Assembly: GCA_022825135.1 (NCBI GenBank)
Contig: JAJDYN010000016.1
Location: forward strand, 62,001 to 126,000
Origin: Gemmatimonadota bacterium
GTDB lineage: Bacteria; Gemmatimonadota; Gemmatimonadetes; Longimicrobiales; Gaopeijiaceae
DNA: 64,000 bases
Direction of reading: 5' to 3'
Numbering within the stretch: position 1 is the first letter of the stretch; each line of letters begins with the position of its first letter. Below, in pieces: positions 38,601-48,444 of this stretch. The position numbers were made by a program, and so were the translations under genes. A model generated the notes under the pieces. That model did not search any database. It saw only the letters and a list, made by a program, of their open reading frames with translations, and was not told the DNA's origin.

Positions 38601-38658
38601 GCTCCGGCGCCCGGTCGCGCCGGAACGGGAAGGCCGCCGGGAAGTGACCGTGAGTCAT
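35656..38658 (-). CDS. lptD: LPS-assembly outer-membrane protein LptD
   Basis: LptD is the barrel that inserts LPS into the outer leaflet. The 1000-residue protein has a signal sequence (to about HGQQVPDS, residue ~50), a short periplasmic OstA-like domain (about 120-270, with YGNSDARARFFREGAERMRLEADSSIILDD), the CDLEHPHYHF motif, the VPVFWFPFMFQSIERGRASGILTPRFS strand pair and a long barrel of alternating strands to the end (LASQFR). Only one conserved-region cysteine is seen, so the E. coli disulfide scheme does not apply. Two strongly acidic Glu-rich stretches occur in predicted loops. The ATG at 38658 is 2 bp from the tatC stop. Confidence 0.9.
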   Translation of the reverse strand: MTHGHFPAAFPFRRDRAPEPRRRPPSPLAALLLPLVAAGLPTQAHGQQVPDSISPPGPPDTTVVVDSARVQVLQVLERLAAPPLPDSLRELPDSAERAPRPVAPGPDSVLNALLSLPGYQASQYEGTGLEFGSSGEVVLYGNSDARARFFREGAERMRLEADSSIILDDSTNLIWTEGASEFTGREGEPLSSTSMIYSLDSQRGTAYSARTRFAEGGSPWNVFGDLPSVTPEVVHGAHVGFTSCDLEHPHYHFDTSQIKIVAGNMLVARSVKLYFADVPVFWFPFMFQSIERGRASGILTPRFSVNDIVRSSAGYSRRISNLGFYWAINDYADASVAMDWWADNYVGVTGTLNYSWLRQFLRGNVNFRNFWRQGGSTTLAFSTSHNWELDERTRFEIRSSYASSTDFVRQNSFDPREVTQSIDSQGGINRRFDWGNVSMSANRRQFLSDDRVSLTLPSANLSLSPITFFSAPSSRASWYNNVIWTGSGNYTRSIEDRLDQPPGEFKESLADKQTTRGGLSSSLSLGALSLSHSLSFNEAVTRDGLEVLAPAAGLAAADRLEAWFGSVVAPSADSAFPERVDLSSTDLTWSQTLSYQQRLIGTTTLTPNLAMSGKALQTNKIPEAGSLVSAPTRLSFGAGLKTDIYGLWPGVGGFSAIRHKLSPGFDYSYAPAVTQTELQNAVFGRGEFRAKNEMRIRLNQTFEAKRATDESAEEAEEEAPPDPGGEPRRRPQAEIVQLLALQTSAVNYDFVRADSLGQFTDGFTTTTLSNSISSDFLRGLQISMEHLLFDESGQGGEGRKFAPHLSGLDLSFSLNAASPPLRWIGGLIGLGGDGGGVSEPEPEEDELLEEEDPFSATSGLDESQVVPGFGDTSRDFGRQSAQGRPGGGGGGWDANVSYSLQRPRQDDLVRQMVQLNVRFEPTELWRASWRTSYDVELGSFNDHMLTFTRQLHRWEANFDFRRTVTGNWAFRFEVALSDNRDLKFDYQQYDRSDPLASQFR

Positions 38659-38660
38659 TC

Positions 38661-39461
38661 CTACCCCGCCTGAACGGAATCCGGCGGCGGGTCGGCCGCG
38701 GCTGCGATCCTCTCCTCCCGCTTCCGGTAGATCATGACCGAGAGCAGGATCGAGAACTCGTACAGAATGATCAGCGGCACCATCATGAGCAGCGTAACCA
38801 TGATGACGTCGCCCGGGGAGATGAGCGCCGCGACGATCGTGATGAGCAGGATCGCGTGCCTGCGTTTGCTGCGCAGAAAAGCCGGCGTCACGAGGCCCAG
38901 CACGCTCAGGATCATGACCACCACGGGCAATTCGAAGATGATGCCGAACGCCACCAGGAGCTGAATCGTGAAGCCGAAATAGTCCTGGGCGGTCCACTGT
39001 GGCATCATGATGTCCGTCTGGAACCCGACCAGGAACTCCAGGCTGATGGGCAGCGCGATGTAGTAGGCCATCACGACGCCCAGAATGAAGAGAACCAGTC
39101 CCATGTAGAGGGAGGGAACGATGACCCGCTTCTCGGCCTTCTTGAGCGCCGGCGCCAGAAACGACCAGATGTGATAGACGATGATGGGGAACACCAGCAG
39201 GAACCCGACCAGGATCCCGTACTTGAGCGTAATGAAGAACGCGTCCGTGGGTCTGAGGTTGATGAGCATCTGCTCCTCGCCGAACAGCGCCTGGTAGGGC
39301 TGGAACAGGATGTCCATCGCGCGGCCGTAGTGCACCAGCAGGAATCCCGCCACTGCCCCGATGGCCAGCGCCAGCAGGCTCCACAGGATACGCCAGCGAA
39401 GCTCCTCGAGGTGGTCGAGAAAGGGCATCTCTCCGGCAGGGTTCGGGGTTTTGCTGGGCAT
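38661..39461 (-). CDS. tatC: Sec-independent translocase subunit TatC
   Basis: TatC is the twin-arginine signal receptor of the inner membrane. The 266-residue protein has six helices and the family motif at the N-terminus, FLDHLEELRWRILWSLLALAIG (about 14-35), then LRPTDAFFITLKYGILVGFLLVFPIIVYHIWSFLAPAL and FELPVVVMILSVLGLVTPAFLRSKRRHAILLI. It is placed between nrdR (110 bp upstream) and lptD (2 bp downstream). It partners with TatA at 30898-31176. Confidence 0.95.
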   Translation of the reverse strand: MPSKTPNPAGEMPFLDHLEELRWRILWSLLALAIGAVAGFLLVHYGRAMDILFQPYQALFGEEQMLINLRPTDAFFITLKYGILVGFLLVFPIIVYHIWSFLAPALKKAEKRVIVPSLYMGLVLFILGVVMAYYIALPISLEFLVGFQTDIMMPQWTAQDYFGFTIQLLVAFGIIFELPVVVMILSVLGLVTPAFLRSKRRHAILLITIVAALISPGDVIMVTLLMMVPLIILYEFSILLSVMIYRKREERIAAAADPPPDSVQAG

Positions 39462-39571
39462 GCGATGAAACTCCGCGGGTTACGGCCCGACCGATGATCG
39501 CGGAAAGATAATGACTCGCCGGCGGCGGAACGGCACCCGCAGCAGGCTTGCGCCGACGTCCCGCTCGCGCG

Positions 39572-40069
39572 TCAGATCGGCAGCTCGACCTGGTCCCGGG
39601 CCCGAAGGCTGCGTTCCCGCCGGAGGTTCAGGTCCGCGATCATCTCTTGGAACTCTTGGATATCCTGGAAGTTCCTGTAGACGGACGCGAAGCGGACGTA
39701 GGCAACCCGATCCAGCGGTTTGAGCGCTTCCATCACCATCTCGCCGATACGCGAACTCCGGACCTCGCCGCCGCCTTCCACGGTGAGCGTGTACTGGATG
39801 TTGCCGGCGATGGCGTCGATCGTGGAAGGGGAGACGGGGCGCTTGGCGCACGCCACCTGAATGCTGCGCACGAGTTTCGCGCGTTCGAAGTCCTCGGTGT
39901 CGCCGCGGGCCTTCAGGACCCGAAGGGGCCGCTCCTGGATGTACTCGTAAGTAGTGAAGCGGCCCCGGCACTCCTTGCACTCGCGGCGGCGGCGCACGGC
40001 CTGCCCCTGCCCGGTCGAGCGCGTATCAACCACGTGATTCTCGCGGCTGCCACAGTGAGGACACCGCAT
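39572..40069 (-). CDS. nrdR: Transcriptional regulator NrdR
   Basis: NrdR represses ribonucleotide reductase genes in response to ATP/dATP. The 165-residue protein has the N-terminal zinc ribbon (Cys3, Cys6, Cys31, Cys34; MRCPHCGSRENHVVDTR) followed by RRRRECKECRGRFTTYEY and the ATP-cone domain (about 45-140; VLKARGDTEDFERAKLVRSIQVACAKRPVS). The ATG at 40069 has GGAGG upstream; the open frame extends 20 residues further. No NrdR box pair or reductase gene was recognised in the window. Confidence 0.96.
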   Translation of the reverse strand: MRCPHCGSRENHVVDTRSTGQGQAVRRRRECKECRGRFTTYEYIQERPLRVLKARGDTEDFERAKLVRSIQVACAKRPVSPSTIDAIAGNIQYTLTVEGGGEVRSSRIGEMVMEALKPLDRVAYVRFASVYRNFQDIQEFQEMIADLNLRRERSLRARDQVELPI

Positions 40070-40166
40070 CCCGCACCTCCCACGGGGACATCGCCGGCGG
40101 GCAGCGCCGTCTGACCCGACAGCCACCACGCAGCCGCACGGTTACGGCCCCCTTCCCGGATCCGGC

Positions 40167-40940
40167 CTAGGGGATTTCCTGGAGTTTCTGCTGCGCGAGT
40201 TCCGCGACGTCGGAGTCGGGGAACCCGCTGATCACCCGTTCAAGCAGGTCGCGCGCCTCTTCGGTGTCTCCGAGCTCGTCGTGGAGAAGCGCGGCCCGGT
40301 AAAGCGCCTCCGGAACCCTCGGGGAGTCCGGGTACATCATGGGAACGCGCATGAACCCTTCGATCGCGTCCTCGAGCCGTTCCTCCTGCAGGTCGAGGTC
40401 GGAAAGGAAGAAGGTCGCGTCCCCGGCGAGTTCGTGATTCGGGTAGGTGGCGAGGAACTCGTCGAAAGCACGGCGGGCGGTGACGTTCGAGCCCCGGTTG
40501 TACATCAGCAGGGCCGCCTCGAAATGCGCGTCGGGCCCTTCGACATCCTCCAGCGGAAGCCCGGCGTCGGCCGAATCCTGAACGACGACCGGGGCACGCT
40601 GCATCATTTCGACCTGGTCGCGCAGGGAGGCCAGGGCACGCTGGCTCTGGCCTTCGACCTCGACGAGGATCAGAATCTGCTGGAGCAGCTCATCCAGCCG
40701 CTGCAGCACCTCGCGGCGCAACTCCAGGTAGAGACCGGTCTGGCCGGAAAGCGTGTCCTGGCTGGCGCGAACCAGCGCCTCGAAACCCGCCAGCTCCCGC
40801 GCCTGGCGGTCGGCGAGCGCGCCGACCTCCTCCTGCAGAACGCGGATGTCCCCCTTGGTGGCGCACCCCGTACCCGCCAGCACCCCGATCAGGGCGATCA
40901 GGAAGACATGTCGCGGCACGGCGGTCGTATCCCGACGCAC
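40167..40940 (-). CDS. cpoB: Tol-Pal system coordinator CpoB (YbgF), lipoprotein form
   Basis: The 257-residue periplasmic protein has a lipoprotein-like signal (FLIALIGVLAGTGC, Cys26), an N-terminal coiled coil (about 30-115) and C-terminal TPRs (about 135-257; HFEAALLMYNRGSNVTARRAFDEFLATYPNHELAGDATFFLSDLD, with two further repeats). That is the YbgF/CpoB layout, which tunes PBP1B and Tol-Pal activity. E. coli CpoB is soluble, so the lipid anchor is a variation. It directly follows pal (32 bp). Confidence 0.85.
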   Translation of the reverse strand: MRRDTTAVPRHVFLIALIGVLAGTGCATKGDIRVLQEEVGALADRQARELAGFEALVRASQDTLSGQTGLYLELRREVLQRLDELLQQILILVEVEGQSQRALASLRDQVEMMQRAPVVVQDSADAGLPLEDVEGPDAHFEAALLMYNRGSNVTARRAFDEFLATYPNHELAGDATFFLSDLDLQEERLEDAIEGFMRVPMMYPDSPRVPEALYRAALLHDELGDTEEARDLLERVISGFPDSDVAELAQQKLQEIP

Positions 40941-40972
40941 TTATCCGGCCAGGCCGATCCCGGACGGGGCGA

Positions 40973-41557
40973 CTACTGGCCGCCGCCCGGAACCTGGATC
41001 TGATTGCCTCCAGCCGTGATCACGAACTCGTCGCGCCGGTTCTGGGCCCAGGACTGCTCGTTGCTGCCCATCTCGCGGGGCTGTTCCTCTCCGTAGGAAC
41101 GAACGTCGAAGCGGGACTCGGCGAGCCCGGCGTTGACGAAGAACTGGCGCACGGCTTCCGCGCGCCGGCTGCCCAGCGCCAGGTTGTACTCCGAGGATCC
41201 GCGCTCGTCCGCGTGTCCCTCGATGCGCAGCCGTACCGCGGGGCTGGCGCGCAGCACATCGACCTTGCGCTGGAGCACGCCCTGGGCGTCGCTGCGAATC
41301 TCCGCCATGTCGAAGTCGAAGAAAACCATCGCCGTGAGCGCCTCGCGGGCGGCCTCAAGCGCGGCAGCACGACGCGCCTCCTCTTCAGCCGCCCTGCGGG
41401 CCGCTTCTTCCGCCGCTCTGCGGGCCGCGTCGATGGAGTCCTGATTCGGACCTTCCTCAACGGGCGGCGGAGGGGGAGGGGGAAGTTCCTCCTGTCCGCA
41501 CGAGGCGACGAACAGTCCGGCCGCGACGACGGAAATGATGAGACTGCGCTGCAACAT
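40973..41557 (-). CDS. pal: Peptidoglycan-associated lipoprotein Pal
   Basis: Pal anchors the outer membrane to peptidoglycan. The 194-residue protein has a lipobox VASC (Cys20), a polyproline run, an Ala/Arg/Glu helical segment (about 44-72, repeating the unit ARRAAEE) and the OmpA-like domain (about 75-190) with GHADERGSSEYN at 114-125 and the peptidoglycan-binding NRRDEF at 173-178. AGGAG precedes the ATG at 41557. The helical linker is longer than in E. coli Pal. Confidence 0.95.
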   Translation of the reverse strand: MLQRSLIISVVAAGLFVASCGQEELPPPPPPPVEEGPNQDSIDAARRAAEEAARRAAEEEARRAAALEAAREALTAMVFFDFDMAEIRSDAQGVLQRKVDVLRASPAVRLRIEGHADERGSSEYNLALGSRRAEAVRQFFVNAGLAESRFDVRSYGEEQPREMGSNEQSWAQNRRDEFVITAGGNQIQVPGGGQ

Positions 41558-41618
41558 TGCTACTCCTGGAATATGGGGGTCGGTGTCGAGTACCAAGCGT
41601 GCGCCGGAATCAGCCATA

Positions 41619-41647
41619 TACGTACGAAATCGGACGCCCAAGCGCAA
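41619..41647 (-). promoter_or_regulatory. Possible promoter upstream of pal
   Basis: The 129-bp tolB-pal gap contains TTGCGC (41642-41647) and TACGTA (41619-41624) on the minus strand, spaced by 17 nt, with an alternative TATATG -10. It is a weak match, and pal may simply be co-transcribed with tolB. Confidence 0.3.
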
Positions 41648-41686
41648 CATCCTGTGGGGCTGCACCGTTGCATGGGGATCGCCGGC

Positions 41687-43114
41687 TCAGTTGTCCCTTG
41701 CCGGGGCCCGGGTGGAGGCCAGACTGGGCGACCAGTCGGGTACGCGCGGCCTCACCCCCGCGAGCACGGGACGAATCCTGCCGCTGACGGTGTCTACGAC
41801 GAAAAGCCCGAATCCCCAGTCCCTTTCTCCCACGAAGACCAGGTGGCGGCCATCGGGCGCCCAGCTGGGGTCCTCGTTGTTGCCCTCGTAGGTGAGCTGC
41901 AGCAACCGTTGTCCCTGTGCCGCCACGTCCGCGATGAGGATGTGGTAGCTGCCGCGGCGGTAGCGGCCGTGGAACGCGACCCGGTCGCCGGAGGGCGCCC
42001 AGTCCGGCGAGGTATAGTAGCCGCCCTGTCCGTAGAGATAGGGAGATACCAGGTCCGGCCGACCGTTGGCCTCGGCCGGCATCACGTAGATCTGCGGGAT
42101 GGCCACGCCCAGCCGGTTGGAGTTGAAGGCCAGACGTCTCCCGTCCGGCGAGAACGAAGGCGACAGGTCGTTCCAGCGCCCCGTGGTGAGGCGCCAGAGG
42201 CAGCAGTCCTCGCGGACGCGCCAGGAGAAGAGACCGCTTTCGGCGCCGTCCGCCAGGGAAAAGATGATCTCCTCCCCGTTCGGGTGGTACACCGGGGTCA
42301 TCGGCTGGCCGGCGCGGTTGAAGTCGAGGACCCGCGTCTGCCTGGTGGCGACTTCCATCTCATGAATGGCCGGATCCCCGCTTGCGAAGGACAGGAACGC
42401 CATTCGCGAGCCGTCCGGGGACCACGAACAGGACATGGTCAGGGAGTTGAAGTTGGTGAGCCGCCGCAGGTTCTCGCCGTCCGAGTCGACCACGTACAGT
42501 TCCTGGGAACCGGCAGCCGATTCCATGGAGAAGCAGATCCGGCTGGCGGCCATCCCGGGCTCTCCGGTAATCCATCGGACGACATCGTCGGAGATGGCGT
42601 GGACCGCCATGCGGAAGTCCTCCGCGTCGGGGCGCGGCAGGGAGAAGCGGGCCCGTTCCTTCACCTCCGAGAAGACGACGTCGTGTAGTTCCAGAACCAG
42701 CACGAAGCGGTTGCCCAGCCCCTCGACCTGTCCGGTCACCAGCCAGTCGGCGCCGAACTGGTCCCACAGACCGTAGTCCACGGCTCCGCCGGGGGCCAGC
42801 GGAATCGAATCCATCATCTCGAACCGGTCGCTGTAACGCAGGTCGCGGGCGATCACGGCTTCGACGCGGGGCGCGACCGTCAGACCTCCGAAGCGCCCCG
42901 TGAAGGGGCTGATCGCCAGGGTGGGCACATAGCTCTCGTAGACCACCCCCAGGTGGCGAACCGTACCCGGGATGGTGTCGACCTGCGCAGCCGCCCGGCC
43001 GGCGCCGGCCGCCAGCGCGAGCGCCAGGAGCACCGTGCTTCCACGCAGGGCCTGCCCGGCCCCGGCCGGGACACGGTGCAGGATGTCGCTTGCAGTCCGG
43101 AAGGCAGTCCTCAT
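41687..43114 (-). CDS. tolB: Tol-Pal system protein TolB
   Basis: TolB is the periplasmic beta-propeller that links Pal to TolA. The 475-residue protein has a signal peptide (to about GRAAAQ, residue ~44), an N-terminal alpha/beta domain (about 45-180) and a six-bladed propeller with repeated SPDGSRMAF, HPNGEEIIF, SPDGRRLAF, APSGDRVAF and APDGRHLVF motifs. The ATG at 43114 has AGAGGAG upstream. It lies in the expected place between the TonB/TolA-like gene and pal. Length is normal (E. coli 430). Confidence 0.93.
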   Translation of the reverse strand: MRTAFRTASDILHRVPAGAGQALRGSTVLLALALAAGAGRAAAQVDTIPGTVRHLGVVYESYVPTLAISPFTGRFGGLTVAPRVEAVIARDLRYSDRFEMMDSIPLAPGGAVDYGLWDQFGADWLVTGQVEGLGNRFVLVLELHDVVFSEVKERARFSLPRPDAEDFRMAVHAISDDVVRWITGEPGMAASRICFSMESAAGSQELYVVDSDGENLRRLTNFNSLTMSCSWSPDGSRMAFLSFASGDPAIHEMEVATRQTRVLDFNRAGQPMTPVYHPNGEEIIFSLADGAESGLFSWRVREDCCLWRLTTGRWNDLSPSFSPDGRRLAFNSNRLGVAIPQIYVMPAEANGRPDLVSPYLYGQGGYYTSPDWAPSGDRVAFHGRYRRGSYHILIADVAAQGQRLLQLTYEGNNEDPSWAPDGRHLVFVGERDWGFGLFVVDTVSGRIRPVLAGVRPRVPDWSPSLASTRAPARDN

Positions 43115-43127
43115 ATGGCGCTCCTCT

Positions 43128-43883
43128 CTACTTGACCGGAGCCGACTCTGGACGGTCCGGTGATTCCGGCGGCCGGCGCCGCGCCGGGCTGAAGGTGAAC
43201 CGGAACGGAGCGTGTTCAAGCCCCATCTCAGGCGGCAGTGGACCGAAGCGTCCACCTCCGGCGCATTCGACGGCCTCCCGGACGGCCAGGTCGAAGACAA
43301 CGCTCCTCGATGTTTCGGAGATGCGCACGGTCGTGTCGATCACCTTGCCCTCCCGGTCGAGCACGAAGTCCACCGAGGCGGTCAGATCGGGCGTCCCGGG
43401 CGGACGGAAGCACCGCCGCATCTGCCTCTGCATGTTGGCGTAGTACTGTGGAAAATCCCGTTCCACGCCCCTCATGCGGACATCCAGATCGTCGGTGCCC
43501 GTATTGGTTTCGTCCAGGGGCGCCGGCTCGGGTTCCTCCTCTACCGGCTGTTCCTCCGGCGTGGGCTCCGGGGCGTCCGGGCGAGGCTCCGGCTCCGGCT
43601 CCGGCTCGTCCTCCAGTTCCGCCACCGGCTCTTCCTCGGGAGGGGCTTCGGGCTCCGGGGTGTCGACGGTGAGCTCCTCCTCTTCGGGAGCCGGCGCCGG
43701 TTCGACCTCGGCAGCCGGCGCGGGCATGGCGACCAGTTCCAGCTCGATGGTCACCAGCTGCACCGGCTCGGGCTGGATGTTGGTCGCCACGACCAGCATG
43801 ATAAAAAAACCGTGGAGGCCGACCGAGAAGAACACCGGAGATCGCCCCGGCCGGTCCCTTCGTCGTCGTGCGCTTCGGTCCAC
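43128..43883 (-). CDS. TonB/TolA-like energy-transducing protein
   Basis: The 251-residue protein has one N-terminal helix (VFFSVGLHGFFIMLVVATNI, about 17-36), a long Pro/Glu-rich spacer (PEPEPEPRP, PEEQPVEEEPEPAP; about 50-125), and a C-terminal domain (MQRQMRRCFRPPGTPDLTASVDFVLDREGKVIDTTVRIS) of the TonB-C/TolA-III type. In the tol-pal locus it is probably the TolA equivalent, carrying force from TolQ/TolR to TolB and Pal. I start at the GTG at 43883 with GGGAG five bases upstream; GTG 43889 is close by. Confidence 0.85.
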   Translation of the reverse strand: MDRSARRRRDRPGRSPVFFSVGLHGFFIMLVVATNIQPEPVQLVTIELELVAMPAPAAEVEPAPAPEEEELTVDTPEPEAPPEEEPVAELEDEPEPEPEPRPDAPEPTPEEQPVEEEPEPAPLDETNTGTDDLDVRMRGVERDFPQYYANMQRQMRRCFRPPGTPDLTASVDFVLDREGKVIDTTVRISETSRSVVFDLAVREAVECAGGGRFGPLPPEMGLEHAPFRFTFSPARRRPPESPDRPESAPVK

Positions 43884-43897
43884 CGCCACTCCCTGTG

Positions 43898-44335
43898 CTA
43901 TCGGCTCGCGTCGGGCTCGGCAACGATCGCGAAGCGGATGCCCTCCTGTCGCGCCAGGTCCTGCACCTTCGCGAAGACGCGCACCATGTCGCCATGGTAC
44001 GCAAGGGAATCACCCCGAATGTAGATCTGCCCCACGTTTCGCGCGGTCACCGCCTGGGAGAGCACGCCCTCGAAATCCTCGTAGGGCACGACCGTCTCGG
44101 AGAGCATGATTTCCCCGTCGGCGCGAACCACGACGATCAGCGGCTCCTCGTCCGCGGTCAGCGGAGCCACATCGGCTCGTGGCACGCCCACCTCGATTCC
44201 CCCCTGAAGGATGGGGGCGGTGATGATGAAGATCACCAGCAGCGTGAAGGCCACGTCCACCAGGGAGGTCACGTTGATCTCCGCGCGCAGCGGCAGATCC
44301 TCACGGCGTCCCCGGGACCGGCCCTCGTGGCTCAA
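43898..44335 (-). CDS. tolR: Biopolymer transport protein TolR/ExbD
   Basis: The 145-residue inner-membrane protein has a single N-terminal helix (SLVDVAFTLLVIFIITAPILQGGIEVGVPRA) whose conserved Asp27 is the proton-pathway residue, and a periplasmic ExbD/TolR domain. The TTG start overlaps the tolQ stop codon in a TTGA arrangement. It forms the motor with TolQ for the TonB/TolA-like protein. Confidence 0.92.
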   Translation of the reverse strand: MSHEGRSRGRREDLPLRAEINVTSLVDVAFTLLVIFIITAPILQGGIEVGVPRADVAPLTADEEPLIVVVRADGEIMLSETVVPYEDFEGVLSQAVTARNVGQIYIRGDSLAYHGDMVRVFAKVQDLARQEGIRFAIVAEPDASR

Positions 44336-45054
44336 ACGTGGCCCTCCCGCGCGAGCGTTCCGATGAACTCGCTCGAGAACCCCTCGAGCTCACCCGTGAC
44401 CAGGTTCAACCGCGAAACGTAGTAGTTGTAGGCGATGACGGCCGGGATGGCGACGAAGAGCCCGGTCACGGTGGTCACCAGCGCCTCCGCCACCCCCGGG
44501 GCCACGGCTGCGATGTTCGCCGATCCGCTCGCGGTGATTCCCCGGAAGGTGTTCATGATGCCGATAACGGTTCCCATCAGCCCGAGCAGGGGTGAGATGG
44601 AGCCGATGACCGCAAGCCACGTCAGGCCGTGGGCAAGGTCGTCGCGCTCGTCGGATTCCTCTTTCTGCAGCACCATCCGGAGCGTCTCCAGCTGTACCTG
44701 GGTCAATCCTTCCCCTGCGGACACGCCTCCGCGCAGCGCCCCCGGCCGCAGCTCGCTGAAGAAGTTCACCCCGTGCCGGAAGAGGCGGCCGTAGGGGGAC
44801 TCCGGCAGGGCCAGGATCGCGGTATAGGCTTCTTCGAGTCCCCGCGCATTGGACACCGCGTCCAGGAACTGGTTTCCCTGGGTCTGAATCCTGCGAAACT
44901 GGAGGTACTTCCAGCCGATCACGTACCAGCTCGCCAGGGAAAACACTCCGAGCACGGCCAGCACGACCAGCGTAGGGGCGCTCGCCCCGACGACCATCTC
45001 CAGCAAGGTTGCCGGGGGGCGGCTCTGGAGTGCAGGGATCCCGACCGCGGTCAT
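44332..45054 (-). CDS. tolQ: Proton-channel motor protein TolQ/ExbB
   Basis: The 240-residue inner-membrane protein has three transmembrane segments (about 28-50, 135-165 and 170-200) and the ExbB/TolQ signature GLTWLAVIGSISPLLGLMGTVIGIMNTFRGI, then ALVTTVTGLFVAIPAVIAYNYYVSRL. The ATG at 45054 was chosen over an upstream frame extension. It is the first gene of the tol-pal block, 130 bp downstream of tsaB. Confidence 0.93.
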   Translation of the reverse strand: MTAVGIPALQSRPPATLLEMVVGASAPTLVVLAVLGVFSLASWYVIGWKYLQFRRIQTQGNQFLDAVSNARGLEEAYTAILALPESPYGRLFRHGVNFFSELRPGALRGGVSAGEGLTQVQLETLRMVLQKEESDERDDLAHGLTWLAVIGSISPLLGLMGTVIGIMNTFRGITASGSANIAAVAPGVAEALVTTVTGLFVAIPAVIAYNYYVSRLNLVTGELEGFSSEFIGTLAREGHV

Positions 45055-45184
45055 TTGGGGTTCAGTCCTCCGGCTCTTCGGGGTGACGGGGGCCGGGAGT
45101 GGACGGCGGCCCGTGCGACGGCGAAATCCGGGACACACTACCCCCGCTCGCTCTGCGGGATCCTGGCGTGCCAGAGCCCGGCGA

Positions 45185-45946
45185 TCACGGTCCCGAAGCC
45201 CCGGCTTTCCAGGGACGCAGGTACTCCGGCTCCCACGCGCGCGCGTTGCCTATGGGTGGCCCGGACATGAGCGTGAAGAGGCGGGCGAGCCCTTCGGCGG
45301 TGGGCAGTCCGGCGGGGGGCGGGACAACGCGCCAGCCGCGCCGCCTGATCGCCGCAGCGTGGCGGAATGCGCCGTCGCCCGCGAAGATCGCGCCTTCAGG
45401 AACGGACGAGGACAACACCTCGCCCAGGCGCGCGGCGGACGGGGGGACCAGGATATCGACGGAGGCGGGACCCACCCGGAAACAGCCCCCGTACACCCGA
45501 TCGCCGCGCGCGTCGAAGAGGACGTAGCAGGGAGTGCCGGGCTCGAGAGGCTCCACGGCCCGGTCCTCCTGCCCCTTGCGCCACCCGGCCGGTCCCGACC
45601 AGCCGGCGGGCAGCCACACCCCTTCCGAGGCCGCGGCGGCGGCCAGGCTGGAGTAGGCCCATATCGGCACCCCGCATCCCTCCGTCAGTCCCTTGGCGGT
45701 CGCCGCCGCCACGCGTACGCCGGTAAAGGACCCGGGGCCGCTCCCCACGACGATACCCGCGAGATCGCCGAGCTGGGCGCCCGAGGCCACGAGCACCCCG
45801 CGAATGGCTGGCAACAGGCGGGCGGCGTGCCGGCGCGGACTGCGCAGGAAGGCACGTGCGAGCACCTTTCCGTTCGCGGTCACAATGACCGACCCCAGCC
45901 GCGACGACGTGTCGAAGGCGAGAATGGTGCGGCCGCGTCCGTTCAT
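45185..45946 (-). CDS. tsaB: tRNA threonylcarbamoyladenosine biosynthesis protein TsaB
   Basis: TsaB is the inactive ASKHA-fold partner of TsaD in making t6A37 in tRNAs that read ANN codons. The 253-residue protein has ILAFDTSSRLGSVIV at the N-terminus, HAARLLPAI, the GIVVGSGPGSFTGVRVAAATAKGL signature (about 65-88) and PEYLRPWKAG near the end. The ATG overlaps the tsaE stop as TGATG. TsaD and TsaC are outside the window. Confidence 0.92.
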   Translation of the reverse strand: MNGRGRTILAFDTSSRLGSVIVTANGKVLARAFLRSPRRHAARLLPAIRGVLVASGAQLGDLAGIVVGSGPGSFTGVRVAAATAKGLTEGCGVPIWAYSSLAAAAASEGVWLPAGWSGPAGWRKGQEDRAVEPLEPGTPCYVLFDARGDRVYGGCFRVGPASVDILVPPSAARLGEVLSSSVPEGAIFAGDGAFRHAAAIRRRGWRVVPPPAGLPTAEGLARLFTLMSGPPIGNARAWEPEYLRPWKAGASGP

Positions 45947-46428
45947 CAGTCCGGCAACCCGGGCGGGTTTCCGCTGCAGGAGACCTCAACCGCGCGCACG
46001 GTTGCGCCGGGGGCCGGCGCGGTCAGGGAGATCTCCCAGCGGTCCCGCGGAAGGAGGGCCCGCGCCCTCTCCGGCCACTCGACGATCACGATTTCACCTC
46101 TGTCGCCCAGCTCGAACCAGCCCAGTTCCGCCAGTTCGGACTCGTCGTTCAGACGATACAGATCCATGTGCACGATGGTTCGTCCTCTCACTCCCCGATA
46201 GCGGAAGACCAGGTTGAACGTCGGCGACGGCACGGCCCCGCGCACCCCGGCTCCTCGCGCCACCGCCCTTGCCAGGACCGACTTCCCGGCCCCCACCGGA
46301 CCGCGCAGCATGAGAAACACCGGAGCCCCGACCGAGGACCCTATGCGCTCGCCCCACCTCGCGAGCTCCTCCTCGCTCAGCACCATCCGCGTCCCCACCG
46401 CCGGGACCCGGGCCGTGTCCGGGGACAT
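45946..46428 (-). CDS. tsaE: tRNA threonylcarbamoyladenosine biosynthesis ATPase TsaE
   Basis: TsaE is the ATPase that resets the TsaBD complex. The 160-residue protein has the Walker A GPVGAGKS at 43-50, the switch segment SPTFNLVFRYR and the later MDLYRLNDESELAELGWFEL and IVIVEWPERARALLP motifs. The ATG at 46428 lies 5 bp after the uvrB stop. A stretch to a far upstream start runs over uvrB and is not real. Confidence 0.94.
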   Translation of the reverse strand: MSPDTARVPAVGTRMVLSEEELARWGERIGSSVGAPVFLMLRGPVGAGKSVLARAVARGAGVRGAVPSPTFNLVFRYRGVRGRTIVHMDLYRLNDESELAELGWFELGDRGEIVIVEWPERARALLPRDRWEISLTAPAPGATVRAVEVSCSGNPPGLPD

Positions 46429-46433
46429 CGCGG

Positions 46434-48440
<2,007 letters not shown>

Positions 48441-48444
48441 GAAC

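Noticed and set aside
35656..39384. A single 1242-codon frame joining tatC and lptD
   Set aside because: The upstream part is the tatC gene read in another frame; LptD begins at its own ATG two bases after the tatC stop.
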